Assembly (NCBI GenBank): GCA_022702545.1
Contig: JAHRBC010000002.1
Span: 3,596,001-3,660,000, forward strand
DNA from: Phycomyces nitens
Lineage: Eukaryota; Mucoromycota; Mucoromycetes; Mucorales; Phycomycetaceae
Length of the DNA: 64,000 nt
Reading direction: 5' to 3'
Made by a program: the position numbers and the translations under genes. Numbering within the stretch: position 1 is the first letter of the stretch; every line of letters starts with the position of its first letter. Shown here piece after piece: positions 1-12,700 of the stretch. The notes beneath the pieces were generated by a model that had not been told where the DNA came from, made no database searches, and saw nothing but the letters and a program-made list of their open reading frames with translations.

Positions 1-1735
1 TTGGGCCTTGTATATAATTTTTTTCATTCAAGTCTGATAAACGGCTTTTCGCAATGACAGCACTAGAGAATGATTTAATATCCGAGTTTATCAACTACTT
101 GCATGAACTAGCCAGTTTTATAAATGCAATGACTAGACACACATGTACCTTTATATACTTGTAAAGGAGCTTAGAACCAATAAATCTGATTTGTACATTT
201 ATATCAACAAGATATTTTACTAAACTCTATACAACACTCAATAATCGACTCTTTATATACATGCAAATATCTACGCTCGAGTGGTAACAATATCAAATTG
301 TGATTTAGGGTTCTATTGATACATTATTTGAATTCAAATCTATAGACAATATTCGACTAGACCTAACCTTGAAAGATATTCAGACGAGGTAATAATAAGT
401 TTATAGTTAAGATTAGAAAAATGATAATGAATATTTGGTACCAACACCAAAGCCTTGATTCAGAATTTAGTAAAATTATGAATACATAAAAATCAAAGAT
501 AAACTGTTGCGCTCTGTGCCTTTTTGTATTAATAACTAGTGAGTTACTAGCTACAAGAGCTTTATTCGTTCAAAAGATGAAAAATACAACTTTCAGCAGA
601 GGCTCAGCAACGGTTTTCGATATTTAATTTTAGGATCATCGATAAAAACCGGAACAGGACCAGCACAATTTTTTCCTTTTTTTTCCTTTAAAAAAAAGGA
701 GGAAAGACATGTCTTTTATACAAGTAAAGGGCTGTCTAGACAATATAAAGCAAGAATGGACCATATTGATTTGTTTCTTTTATGATATTAAAATGTTTGA
801 GGTTTTGCAATGTAAAATTGCAAGCCTTCCAATTTTAGGTTACAGTCCTGTACCTGTGCTCTGTTTTCGATCTTTACCATCAGTGTTCATTTTGTACGAT
901 CTGACCAGGGGTCTGTACAACTTTAGCTTTATATATGATGGACAAGAAAGAGATCTTCTGGGATTATATTTTGGTAAATGGCTCTACCACATTACAATGA
1001 GCACATAATTACCGGTGCAGTAAGCTTGGTAACCCATAAATTCATCCCTTTTTTTTCTTTTTACTCCTAGTCGCTTACAAAGCACAGACAAATGTGTAAT
1101 GAAGGCCAAGGGAGTTTTGGGTTTTTTTTAACTACACCTGTGTTACATTTTAAAAATAATGATAATATGGGGAACTTGCCAGAAAAAGTATTTCCATAGA
1201 GTTATACACAACTTTGTTCTGGTTGTCATATTATATTACTCCCATTGACGTTTATAAACTTTCTTGTTTTTACACAAGGAAATTTAGAGCACAAGACCAG
1301 CAATTCTGAGGGTAGTAATAACTTTGGGCCACCTTATATATTTAATCTTGCAATTCTACTTGCTGCGGGTCTATTTGACTTTTACATTCACCAATAAGTA
1401 TCTAGATTAATGTCTATAATACCAGCCAAAAGGATATTTTGGTAGTTTATTATACACTCAAGGAGTCCAAGTACAACGTACCTTTTTTTTTAAAGAAAAT
1501 AATAATAATATTTGAGCTACACCATGTTTCAGGAATTATTCTACAGCCTACTTCATCTGACTCTGGTATCCCAAGCAAGTGGGTGCTTGGTCCCTGTTTG
1601 TTGTACAGAAAGAAAAAAAAAGTCAATGAACGAATTCATTCGATATTCGTTTGTAGAACAATCATTTTAATAAACACAAGGAGGGTTATGATACTTCTTT
1701 ATAAACCTATTTGGCTTACAAGAATTAATTTCAGG

Positions 1736-1772
<37 letters not shown>

Positions 1773-2824
1773 CATCCTACTGCTCTCTTTTTTTTTAAAA
1801 AAAAAATGAAACCATCAAAATTACCATGCCAAAAGAGCCATGATTACTCATCTATCAAATATGGGTCCGAGATACCCAGTTATATCTTGGATGTTTCCCT
1901 CAAGGCTGTTTGGTAAACTCGACATATCCATTGTCATCCCATTTTCTTTTGCCTGTTAATATTTTGGAATATATATCAGATGAGAATATTTGGTTGTCTA
2001 TCAGACTGGTACTATTTCATAAGCCATTTAATATAATATAATTATCTTGTGTTAGCCTGCCCAGATGTCCATTCTTGGGCAGAATAGGTCCGTTATGGAG
2101 TGAGTACTATTATTATTATTAGTATTTTAAGAAATATACAAAAAAAAGTCTTCAATAGATTACCACAAAGATAAGCAGGTGGCGTGCCTTTTGAGCGATA
2201 GTAAAATGCTCAAGATTAAATTTCTGGTGATACCTGGCAATCGTGCCAAAAACTGAAGGACGTCTAATAAATCGTGCCTATGGTATGTCCTTTTTTATCA
2301 TGACTTTTGATGTCCTTTCAACTCTTTATCAAATGGGGACCATTAGAGCCCCTTGTCTATTCGGAATCAGCCATTCTACCAAACCCGTTGGCTAGATAAA
2401 CGGCTATTATTTATAATATAAATAAACGATTTGGCTTGGTAGCACACAAAGAAAGGGGAATATCGTGGAGCCATTTTTGTTTGTACTCGTATCACCTTGT
2501 GTGGTTGACAATAAAGCGATCACCAGCAAAAAAAAAAAAAAAAAGACATGCCTTGTACACAATTTAGAAATTATCCGACATTTCCATCACTTTATCAAAA
2601 CTCGACAAGAACAAGAGAGATGAAGCTCCAAATGTACTCAACCTCATTTTCATATCACTTGATCCCAATACCTTTTTATAAATGTATGCGTTTTTATTAA
2701 ATTGAGGCATTCTAATGATGTCTAAGATTAATGCTGATGCCCCTTCAATTCACTGAATCCTTTAAAAACCGGCAGTAAAAGCTTTCATGATATAATTCTT
2801 TGGTCACCGTGTGGATCTTGACTT
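1..2824. other. Intergenic, no gene recognised
   Basis: AT-rich DNA with homopolymer runs and an (AAT)n tract near 1735-1765. The open frames here are short, low in complexity and resemble no family I know. I see no tRNA-like or transposase-like sequence. Confidence 0.6.
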
Positions 2825-3079
2825 TTAGACCTTTTGGGCAGGAGGGCTTGGTTCAACAGGAAATTTGCGCTCGCTTAAATCTCCTGTCTCGAGATGCAGC
2901 TTAATGATGATATCGACAACCTGTCTAGGGAGACCCTGTGCCACCGCAATGTCTGCGGGCTCCATCTTGCCCATATATCTTCCAACCACTACACCTCTCT
3001 CGAAATCTGAAACTCTTCTGTTTCTTGGTGTTGCAGGTGTGGACTCCTGGACGCGTCTTGTAGAAATGGCAGCAGACAT
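2825..3079 (-). CDS. Small stand-alone homeodomain-like (transposase-type) HTH protein
   Basis: An 84-residue intronless ORF. Residues about 25-70 (from DFERGVVVGRYMGKMEPADI onward) look like the helix-turn-helix of Tc1/mariner-type transposases and pipsqueak/homeodomain-like proteins: an acidic start to helix 1, then a second helix with the usual 'adIA...glprqvV..ii.k' spacing. Nothing resembling a DDE catalytic domain follows within 2 kb on this strand, so it is either a transposase N-terminal relic or a small domesticated DNA-binding protein. Its GC content and codon use are clearly higher than in the surrounding DNA, which favours real coding sequence. It stands alone in a gene-poor stretch. 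The function is inferred from the fold only. Confidence 0.5.
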   Translation of the reverse strand: MSAAISTRRVQESTPATPRNRRVSDFERGVVVGRYMGKMEPADIAVAQGLPRQVVDIIIKLHLETGDLSERKFPVEPSPPAQKV

Positions 3080-3089
3080 GATGATTTAA

Positions 3090-6000
3090 TAGAAAATGCA
3101 AAGAGAAAAGACAAGATGTATGCTAATAGTCCAATTGAGCACAATTAGAACCTCAAAGATGTGTTGATGTTATTGTATTTACCTGATGAAAAAAGAACTT
3201 TTTGGTGGGATTGAATGGAAAATGCAACAACTAGAGGACCAAAAGAGACAGGTCAGGACAATTGATCTTTTGTTTAATGGCCAAAACACACATACCGACT
3301 AGACGTGTTGATTATGAGTGCGATGAATAGACAAATGAAAGAGAACGAGTGTTTGGATTTCATAATTCGAGCCGTATTTAACCAAAACTCTTGGGACCCA
3401 GGAATACTTATTGTCAGGGACCTTGTTCAGTTTCTGATCATCCTATTAGTGCAATCGTCCTTTTTTCGCACCCACTGTAGACGTTACACTTGACACCAAC
3501 ATATTTTGTCTGTGACCCCGTCGCTTAGGCCCCCATCGATTCTTTGGCTTCCCATGACCCAAGATATACATTCGACTTGTTCATTTCTTCTTTATTAACA
3601 AATGTCTATTTGTGCTGTATTTTGACTTTATCTCCTGTTAAAAAAAAAGGCCATCAGACATCCAATTGAACGCTTCTGTATATCATTTCCACAGAATACT
3701 ATTTTATGCTCGTCCTTTGATGGACTTGTAAAGATCCATGTGTCACCTTTGAATTGTAGTACGTAAAACCAAATTTGTTTTTCTCCAAAGGGTCCCAAAC
3801 TTCTTTCTCACTTGAGCACCCGTGAATTCTGGTGATCAATAATTTTGAAAAGAAATATTAAATAAATGAATAAAAGACATTCTAGCCTTTGTCCAAGAAG
3901 TAGGTCAACGGCAAATATTGATAGTTATCTTTGCCAGTCTCTAATATGCTTGAGGGATGGTCTGTTATTGGATGGTTTGTGAGTTGATCCCAAACTGCCG
4001 TGTAAATTAAGATGAAAAAGAAAATCCATGGAGTACAAAAGAGTTTCCGTCGATAGATTTCAAATCATGTACAGAATAATACATGCCAATACATTAAATT
4101 ATTATAATTATTATTATAGTTATTATTATTATTATTATTATTATGATAAATAAATTGGTACATTTAATCATGTTGCGCCAGGTATAATGGTGCTATAATT
4201 GGTTTTAAAAGGGTAGATAACCACATTTCTGCTATTTTATAATGATCTCTCAGGGAATAACAATAGTAAGGATAGAGTATCGGATTGTTTATTCCAGGGC
4301 TCTGAGCATTCTCAGGCTTTTAGGGGCATTAGAGCAGTATACTGATCAGAGCATGAAATTAATAGATTTCTCAACGTTGACCAGTGCAGAATTAATAGTA
4401 GAATTATAATCATTTGCTCCCAATAAATTTATTGGATTTTCTAGGCAATATAAGGATGGTCATACCTTTGATTCCATGTTTGTGCCCTGAGAATATATAT
4501 ATATATACATTTATATGTGTGTATGTGTATGTATGTATGCTAATGGATTAATAATATTGTGGATCTGGGGGTATTTTAATCATCCACAAAAAAAAAACGG
4601 GGAACACGGCTTTCGAGGCTTAGGATTCTTGGTACTCTATTTTTACTGACAATCGGTCATTTTTTTTTTCATATAATTGCCGGCGAGTGATATTTTATCA
4701 ATTGACAAAGTATTCATGACAAGACGAATTGGTAAATACAAACAAGGACACTTTTGATGTAGATGTAGATATATGTATTCTAGAATAATCAGTTGAAATG
4801 ATATACAATATTTAAAAGGTATTAAAAAAAAGATAAATGAATACCTCTAGCTTTCATGTCGTTTATTAGTAATGCATGTAGAGAATTCTGGTTTCTGGCC
4901 TGAAAAGAGATCTACGGACAGTCTGACCATTTATGTCGGCGCTCGTATATTTCAAGGTAAGACAAAGTACACACACATATATTTGGAAATTATCTGTGGA
5001 CGGTCGAGAGCAGGCATCCCAAGCCATGAAAGATCTATATACTTTATCAACAATATTCTTCAATAGAGACTTGGTGGTTTGACATGTTGTTAAATGCTAA
5101 TTTTGCCAGCCATAATAAATCTATCTTGGCTTTCAATCTATTAATGTATATTGTCAGGCTTAGAGCAAAAGACTAGTATAACTCTAAATCTTCAAAATCG
5201 GATTTATACATTCCTTTGGTATAAATACTTGTCTTGTGGGGGAGTACTAATCTTTCTTTTGGACCGAAAAAAGAAAAAGAAAAAAAAGTGCTTTGAAAAT
5301 AGAATGTTTTTTTTTTAGAGTAGCATAAAGTATCCAAGCACCTTTTGGGCAAATGTTATGATTTTTTGACAATGGTAAAAATCAGATTGAATTCCCTAAA
5401 TCTGGTCCAAGCATGACTAGACTCATCGCTTGTCTTTTTGTTATAGTTTAATTAACTACTTTGGCTACTCTAGTAAATTCTTGTAAAAATTTCATAATTC
5501 CAAACCACATATTTCTTGGGATTCTAGACGATGAACCAATGCTCAAGGGATACAATTTATTTAAAAAAAATTATAATCAGACAAGATTAATCTAGAGGAA
5601 TAGTTTGCAAGTCAATTTACAAGCACAATAATTTTGCAGCCATTTCCAAAAAAAAAGAAATAATCTTTGTAGTTCTTTGTGTGCCTCTTTCTAGTGAATT
5701 TGGATCCCCAAAGTCCGTGCCCACCTTGTTCTTTTGGTATTTTCAGCGTGGTTTTTTTTTGTTAAGGTTTGGACTTTGTGCAATATACAGCTTAAAGAGG
5801 TTTCTAAATACATCTATATGGCCCACGAATGTTTTTATCATTATAATTCTTTGAATTAAATTTGTATTATTGGCCTTATACTTCTTGTACAAGGGTTATC
5901 TAGCCCATTATTGATTTGAACATGTGATTGTGTACCACTCTATCAGCCAGAACTGTCAGACTTTCTGATCAGCCAAGCTTTTCTTGGGGTAACAAGGCTT

Positions 6001-6296
6001 GTCAGGTGAGATTGACGCCCACCAAAAAGTGTGGTGCATGTGTAAGAGAGAGAGAGGGATGTGGCAAGAGAGTCTCTAATGATTGCAAATCAATTGACCA
6101 GGCCTATTATATATTGTCTCTTTCCACATCTTTTGACTATGAATCCTGGATTGTACTGATATTCAAAGCGGGAATATAAACCAGATATTATTATTATATG
6201 TGTAGATTGGAGTCGGAAAACAAACAATTTTTTTTCCAGTGTGTATTTTTTTATTTCTGGTTCCTTTCTTCCCTTCTTTCACAATAAAATATAAAC
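3090..6296. other. Intergenic, no gene recognised
   Basis: About 3.2 kb of AT-rich sequence with ATT and TA/TG microsatellites (for example 4075-4145 and 4490-4540) and many poly-A/T runs. Short ORFs are present but none shows a protein-like composition or a recognisable motif. Confidence 0.55.
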
Positions 6297-6841
6297 ATGT
6301 CAGAAGCACCCGCCAGTTGGATCGACAAACAAGCCAACTCTCCCCTTCCTATCTGGGCCCTCTCTGGATTGAGTACATTGATTGGCTGGCCACATTTATA
6401 CTCTTATTGACTTTTTTGGTCCTAGCCTTTGCCGCTGTACCCATGGCTGTCAAAAAGGTGCCTGGAGTGCCTTCTCTTTTGCAGTCCATGGCATTTGGTG
6501 CCATTTTTGCTGGTGCAGGGTAAAAACAAACAAGTGTATTTAAACGTGCAGGACTGGGCGGTAATGATGCTTTCACAAGATATGTAACCAACACTGGTGA
6601 CGCTGACAACGGCGCAGGCATTGCCACAGGTATTGTGTTGTTTGTTGTTTGACAAATAAACATGTAAATAAATAAATAACAATCTTGCTTTGTAGCCTGG
6701 TGTCTTTCATGGTCGTTTCTTAATGCCAAGCGCGCCGTGCTGTCTGGCAAACCATTTCCTTTGCTAATGGTCGCAGCCGTGGCAGCTGATACAGCAATTT
6801 ATGGCAAAAAATACCTCCAAGTGAATGGTTATTTGGCATGA
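6297..6841 (+). CDS. AIM19: AIM19-like mitochondrial inner-membrane protein
   Basis: Four exons. Exon 1 starts at the ATG at 6297 and encodes MSEAPASWIDKQANSPLPIW. It splices near 6371 (GT) to an AG at about 6425, giving FAAVPMAVKKVPGVPSLLQS. A GTGCAG donor near 6510 appears to be used, since the next exon must be read as GLGGNDAF. The final intron is about 6633-6695. The motif GDADNGAGIATAW, followed by SWSFLNAKRAV and ending AADTAIYGKKYL, matches my recollection of the 'altered inheritance of mitochondria protein 19' family. That family is made of small proteins with several hydrophobic segments and no known biochemical activity. The length (about 130 residues) fits. The second donor site is the least certain boundary. 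Confidence 0.7.
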
Positions 6842-7098
6842 TTGGAAAAGGAAAAAAGAAAAAAAAAGATCTTTAATACAAAAAATAATAATAATATATA
6901 AATATATTCGAAAAATATTTAAAAATAATATGCAGTCAGCCCAATTCTACACTTTTTTTTTGTCTCCCTTCTTGCTCTCTCTCTCCCCCTTTTTTTTATA
7001 TTATTATTATTATTATCATTTCTCTCTCTTACCCTCTTTCCAGAGTGCATTACAGAAACTCCATTCCATCTTACCATCCTCGAATGGAAGCAAGGCTT

Positions 7099-7547
7099 AT
7101 GAATAGTCGTTCTCGAGGTCTACGGGAATCCACAGCATATTTCCACCTAGTCTTCATGGTAGAATTTATTTTTATACTCTAAAGAGAGAGAGAAAAGCTT
7201 AAAGAAGCTCATCCTTGTTTCAATGTAGTTTGTAGGACTTTGTGTGATGGCAATGGGTAAAGATTAGGGGATTGATTATCAATCGACATTATTTTACTTT
7301 ATTTTTTACTTTATTTATCTCTTGTCCGCAAAGTATTAATGGCTCTAACAAAATCCCATTTATTAACTGTAGGAGCGTACACCATAAACTCGAGTACGAG
7401 CATGACAATTTCACTATCACTCCTTCTTATCGGAGGAATCATAACAGTCATTAGTTTTATCGGCTGCTTTGGCGCACACCTTGAACACACTGGATTCTTA
7501 AGAACATACAGCAGTGCGACTACAATAGCCCTGATCGTACAAATAGG

Positions 7548-7579
<32 letters not shown>

Positions 7580-8349
7580 CATTCTTAACCCTTTTTCTTG
7601 AAATAGCTCTTGTTGGTATTATCTATTGCCACCGATCACAGGTAAGATATTGGGAACTTGATGGATTGATATTAATTATGGCCAATTCGACAAGATTGAT
7701 TTCTATGCAAGTTCTCTTTGGGATTTCTTTAATGATAACGATACTCGATTCTTGGTTGATTTCGAACAAGCGTAAGAAGTTAAAAAGAAAAAAGAAAAGA
7801 AGGGGTGGTTTCAGATGAACTTACCAAAAGGTCAATCACGATTACATACCAGGTTTCACTGCTGCGGATACGGTTCCATTCATGATCGAGCAGTGCCTAG
7901 TACCTGTGGACTCTCGCTAGATGTTGATTCTGGATGCAAGGACACCATTGTTCTCCTGGCAGGTGTGTGGTCCGAATGGCTCATTGGAGGCCTTGTGGTC
8001 TTGCTCTCTCTCCAGGTAATAACTATATATATAATATATAAAAAAGATGCCAAGCAGCAGCCTGCTGATCGAGTTCTGTTCATAGTTGATTACGTTGATA
8101 ATCGTCCTTGTGCTCACTGTTCTAATGGAGCGTGATGCCAAAGAAGAAGAAATGTACCTATCATTGATCTCTAGACAAAACACAAACCATTCTTGGTTTA
8201 ATGGCAATGGTAACGGAGAAGGCCCGAGTAGTGGAGGCTCTTATTTCGGCAGATATCCCCAATCAAACTGGCAAAGATCCAGCTTCCATACACCTAATAA
8301 TCCTCCTCAGCGTGTACCACGTTATGGTACATTCACACCAACAAAATAA
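7099..8349 (+). CDS. Tetraspanin-family membrane protein
   Basis: The predicted protein begins MNSRSRGLRESTAYFHLVFM and continues after two introns into FVGLCVMAMGVLMALTKSHL (TM1). TM2 is ISLSLLLIGGIITVISFIGC and TM3 is TTIALIVQIALVGIIYC. A large extracellular loop carrying the diagnostic CCG motif (HCCGYGS, near 7858-7878) follows, with two further cysteines. TM4 begins at WLIGGLVVLLSLQ and is completed after an intron by LITLIIVLVLTVLM. The cytoplasmic tail is rich in G, S, N and P and ends YGTFTPTK before the TAA at 8347. Fungal tetraspanins (Pls1-type) act in membrane organisation and polarised growth, but the specific role here is unknown. About six introns; the one around 7640-7815 is the least clear. 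The gene lies 257 bp downstream of the AIM19-like gene on the same strand. Confidence 0.75.
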
Positions 8350-9684
8350 GTTGCTCTTACTTTTTGCTTTTATATCCTATATATTCTATATTCTTTATTT
8401 TATTTTATTATATCTGTGCATACCCTCTGTTTATTTCGACTATGATTGTACATTTCGCATTGCTTTCTCCATCTATTAAAACAAAAATATAACCATTTGA
8501 CTCTCGGGCCATCTTATTTCATTTACAACCAAGTATAAATCACAAAAAGTCAAGAAACTCTTGTTGTGAGTACAACCTATATATATAAATATTGCCACAA
8601 CCGATTGGTAAAAATTATTATTATCTTGGATTTCGGTGCCATTTCTATCAAAACTTTGCTGCCAAGTCTATTAATACATGACAGAATATATATATATGTA
8701 TATATGTGTATATGTACACATATATCGATTGTATTTGTAGCACAACAAGACGCCAATATACACTCTTTGGAATTGGCAATATTCGAGACAGACAAGGAGT
8801 AACAGCCATGGCTTTTTTCTTTCTTTCAAAGTGGCGGATACCAAATCTCATGTCATACACACCAGTCACAGCCACTTTTGAGATCTTGAGCCAAGAAAAA
8901 AATGTCAGTTGGATCGAATAGGTTTCAACAAGGAAAACATGTAGACGCCATGAGAACAGCAGAATGACAAGCTACTCTAAATAAACCACTTGAAGTGCAA
9001 AAGATATGCATAAAGAAGTGTGCTGACAGGAATCAGATTCACAATTATTCTTCTTTGGCAAAATGATTGCTCATTTGATCAACATTCTTCAAATCTCAAC
9101 TTTTTGGACTTGGATATATCTTTAAGTTCAAAAGGCACTATTGAATTTGGCAAAAACAATGCCACGGACACTTTTTTTTATTGCAGAAAATAAAAAGAGA
9201 GTGAATCCGAACCCGAATTCTGCACCTTTTCCCTGAAATGACAGTGGCAAATGTTTATGTATATAAATATATATATATATATAAATCAATTCCTTTTTTC
9301 AAGTTGATCTCCGTGCCTTTGGAATGATTCCAATAATAATAAAAAAAGAAGTCATAAAAGGTTAATTCAGGGGAATTCTGTTTCAATATTCGAATATCCA
9401 AACAGCCGGATTGTCTGTGTCTGTGTCTGTGTCTTGGGCTTGGAAATCGTGAATTTCATCATTCTGGTCAAAAATAATAAATCGGTGGTTTCTGTGTCAA
9501 GAATTCCAAGGATAGTAATCACACTAGTCAGATTCAATACTGCAAAACCAGGCCCTGCATATTTTAATACTTATTATTATTATTATTATTATTATTCTTT
9601 TGGTAGAAATGCAATTCAGGAAACAAATAGGACCCTATTTATTGTATACACATTGAGAGAAATCACAAGCTAAAGAATATAATG

Positions 9685-9717
<33 letters not shown>

Positions 9718-9779
9718 GTAATAGTAAAAAAAAACAATATGGTCTTTTTGACCAGAAAACAAAAAAATATATATAGTAG
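8350..9779. other. Intergenic between tetraspanin and UBR1 3' ends
   Basis: Convergent 3' region of 1.4 kb. It holds TA-rich tracts (8575-8720, 9258-9290), (TAT)n near 9570-9597 and an (ATAATG)n-like stretch at 9680-9725. No coding signal was recognised. Confidence 0.55.
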
Positions 9780-12700
9780 TTACATGGTTGTCCAACCACC
9801 AATATCATAATTAGCTTCAATCTGTCTGGCAATATAGACGGGAATGGTGTGCTGCAACCATAATTTACGAATCTCAGAATAACGCTTGGTATTCAGATAT
9901 TGAGGCTTGCCACGTCTAAAAGTACAAAATATTAATAACAATAATTATTGATGAGCTGATTTTAATTCCATTCAAAATATCCAGCCAATCTTACCTGAGT
10001 CCTTGGTCAACCTCTCCATGTGCATCAAGATATGGTGCATCGATAAACCAGCCATTACCATTGTGCAATAGAATCAATACACATCTCTTGACCGACAAAA
10101 ATACACCAATATCACCACCACACCTAAGCAAGATCTCATTAGTTTTACAGATAACATCCCGGCCATTATACTTACTCTAGAGTATGCAGGTTACATTCTC
10201 CTTCCTCTTCTTCAGAGCAACAGAAACTTTGTGCACATACAAACGTTCCACAAAACAGACACAGAGCAGGATCAGTAGGCACTGTGCCGCATTTGTTGCA
10301 AACACGTCGCATACTTTCATCAAATAACTGGTCCAATCGACGGGGAAGTGCTACCAGGTACAAGGGTGTTGGCATATCAAGACGAACCATCGGAGGAAGT
10401 GCAGGTGCACCTTCTGATGTTCCAACCTCAATCTCCCATCGGCGCTGAGACTCCTTGATGTGCTGTTTGCACCATGTTGATATCAGATGCTCATGCTCAG
10501 GTGTACGCTGAAGCATGGTGGCAAAATTGGGCAGTTTGAGAATATCCAACAGACGCTCCAGTTCAGATCTCTCGTCAACATCATCCATAGGAAGCACAAT
10601 CAACCCAAATCGAACAATCATCAAAATCAACGTTCGACGAAGGAAAGGCAAAACGAATGCCTGGAGATGACTACAGAAACGCTCTTGGCCATAGTTTCTG
10701 AGCAGCAATGCCGCATCCTCACTAGTGTACTGCATCTTCTCCATCACCGTAAATGCAAACTCACTAGCAGCATTAACGTCTTGCTCGGACCTGGTGCTTG
10801 GCATCTTTCCTCTGTCTTGGTAGTCTGGCGAATCGGTGTACATTTGATCATGCTGGTTTCTCAAGAGGGCAATTGCGACCTTTGTGATCTCGGCAAGGAA
10901 CAAGGTGCGTACGAAATGATGAATATCGGATCTTGTGGCAGGAACCATGTGCAAGGCAAGCTCAGAAAGAATCATAAAAGGGTCGTCTTCCAACAGTGGT
11001 GTGTTGTCATAAATGACAATTTTTTCTTGGTTGGGACCAATGATGTTGGCCAAGTCATCCAGACTGATGTTGGGGAATATCTGACGGAGACGACCAAGGG
11101 CCAGCACATGAATCTTCATAATCGTAGCAGTGATGCCTACATTGACGCTTGAAGACGATAGACTAGAGTCTTGCTGGGACATTAGGGTTGTATAGGCTAC
11201 AACAGTATCACTAAGAACACGCAGCAGGATTTGTGTTTGGGATGGTATCTGGTCAAACAGGGTTCCTGTAGGTATAACTTCTGGATTATCATGGGAATTA
11301 GGCTTCTCGAGTCCACGGGTGGAAATCTCAGCCCCCATAATGGTGTATCCTAGCATGGCCCACAAGAGATCCACATTCTTGATTGGTGTCGACATTTCCT
11401 TCATAATATCATCGCCAGCTATCTCGCGAAAGGTGATTGTTGTCACATCAAACAGGCGAGTGTATGATTTCTTGATTGCAGGGATAGAAGATCCTATAGA
11501 TGAGTAGAGGATGTCTTCATCAAATAATCCAAGACGTCCTTCAGTGGACGAATGGCTTCCAACCCGGTCTGCATAGTGCATCACAGAATCATCCTGATGG
11601 GTCGCCGCCGTTGATGGTTCAAGTGACAAGGAAGACGAGAAGCCTGTTGAGCGTCTGCTTATCCAGTCGTCGCTTACCACTGCCTGTCCACCGGGTGTGG
11701 TACGCAAAGAGGGAACCCAGGTAGCGATGGCGTCCTTTAGTTTGCTTGCTCCACTGCTTCGACGTCTCTGTCCAAAGTTGGATCGATAGGATCCCAGCAT
11801 ATGCTTCATTTTCTCTGCTGCCAATTGAACACCTGTCTGGAGGAACTTTGTGTACGATCCAGAGTCTGTCTTTACCAACACACCGGGATATGCTTCCTTT
11901 TTGCCCTTTGTGAATACCGGCAAGAGGGTGTTTCCGAGTGATTTGCAGAGGGGACACATGAATTCCTTGCGAGATCTATTCTCTGGGTGATTGCGTGTCA
12001 TTTGAGCGATATGACGAGAGTCAATGGACGTACAATAGGCCTCGAAACACTTTATGTGCATCAAATGACCACAGGTTGACGTGTAGAGACCAGTCTTGTG
12101 GTTCTGTGCTGGGAATCCAACCACCCCATTATGATTCTCGGGCAATATCTGTCGATCTGGCCATTCGACATCCAAGCTAGGCCCCATGGTTTGTATATCC
12201 TCAAATAGTTCTGTACTGTCCATAGGAGCCTCTCGAAGGATGTTTGATGCCTGGATAAGCCCTAGAATACCATAGGGAAGTGATCGTTCATTGACGTCTT
12301 CCTGGCACAAGATACAGGTACCAGATGGATAGGGGCAGAATCGATGAATCTCATCTGAATTCTGGGTAGATGGGTCTTCGAGACCATCGCCTTCCTCGGC
12401 CTCTCCAAGTTCAACTTCATACAGCCCTTCGTTCTTTTCCATAAACTGAGACTGTGCCTGAGCAAACTGTGCCATGATATTCATCTGGCGCTCCTTGGCC
12501 GCCGCCTTTTTCTTTTCCATCTCAGATAATTCCACAGTAGCACCTTTGGAAGCTTCTTCCTTGAGTTGGAGACGGGCAAGACGGCTGGTCTTCCAGGCAT
12601 TAACAATCTCGCTAGTCTTTTTACGCGCACAGTTCTCGAGGCGATTGAATATCCAGTCAAACCGACCATGCACTTCGCTGTACAGCTCTTCGTCTCTGAA

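Noticed and set aside
1439..1798. 119-codon ORF ending in a run of Asn
   Set aside because: The Asn run is an AAT microsatellite and the rest is AT-driven. It resembles no protein.
10487..11152. 221-codon plus-strand ORF
   Set aside because: It is antisense to the conserved UBR1 coding exon. Its translation has no recognisable domain, and the opposite strand clearly codes.
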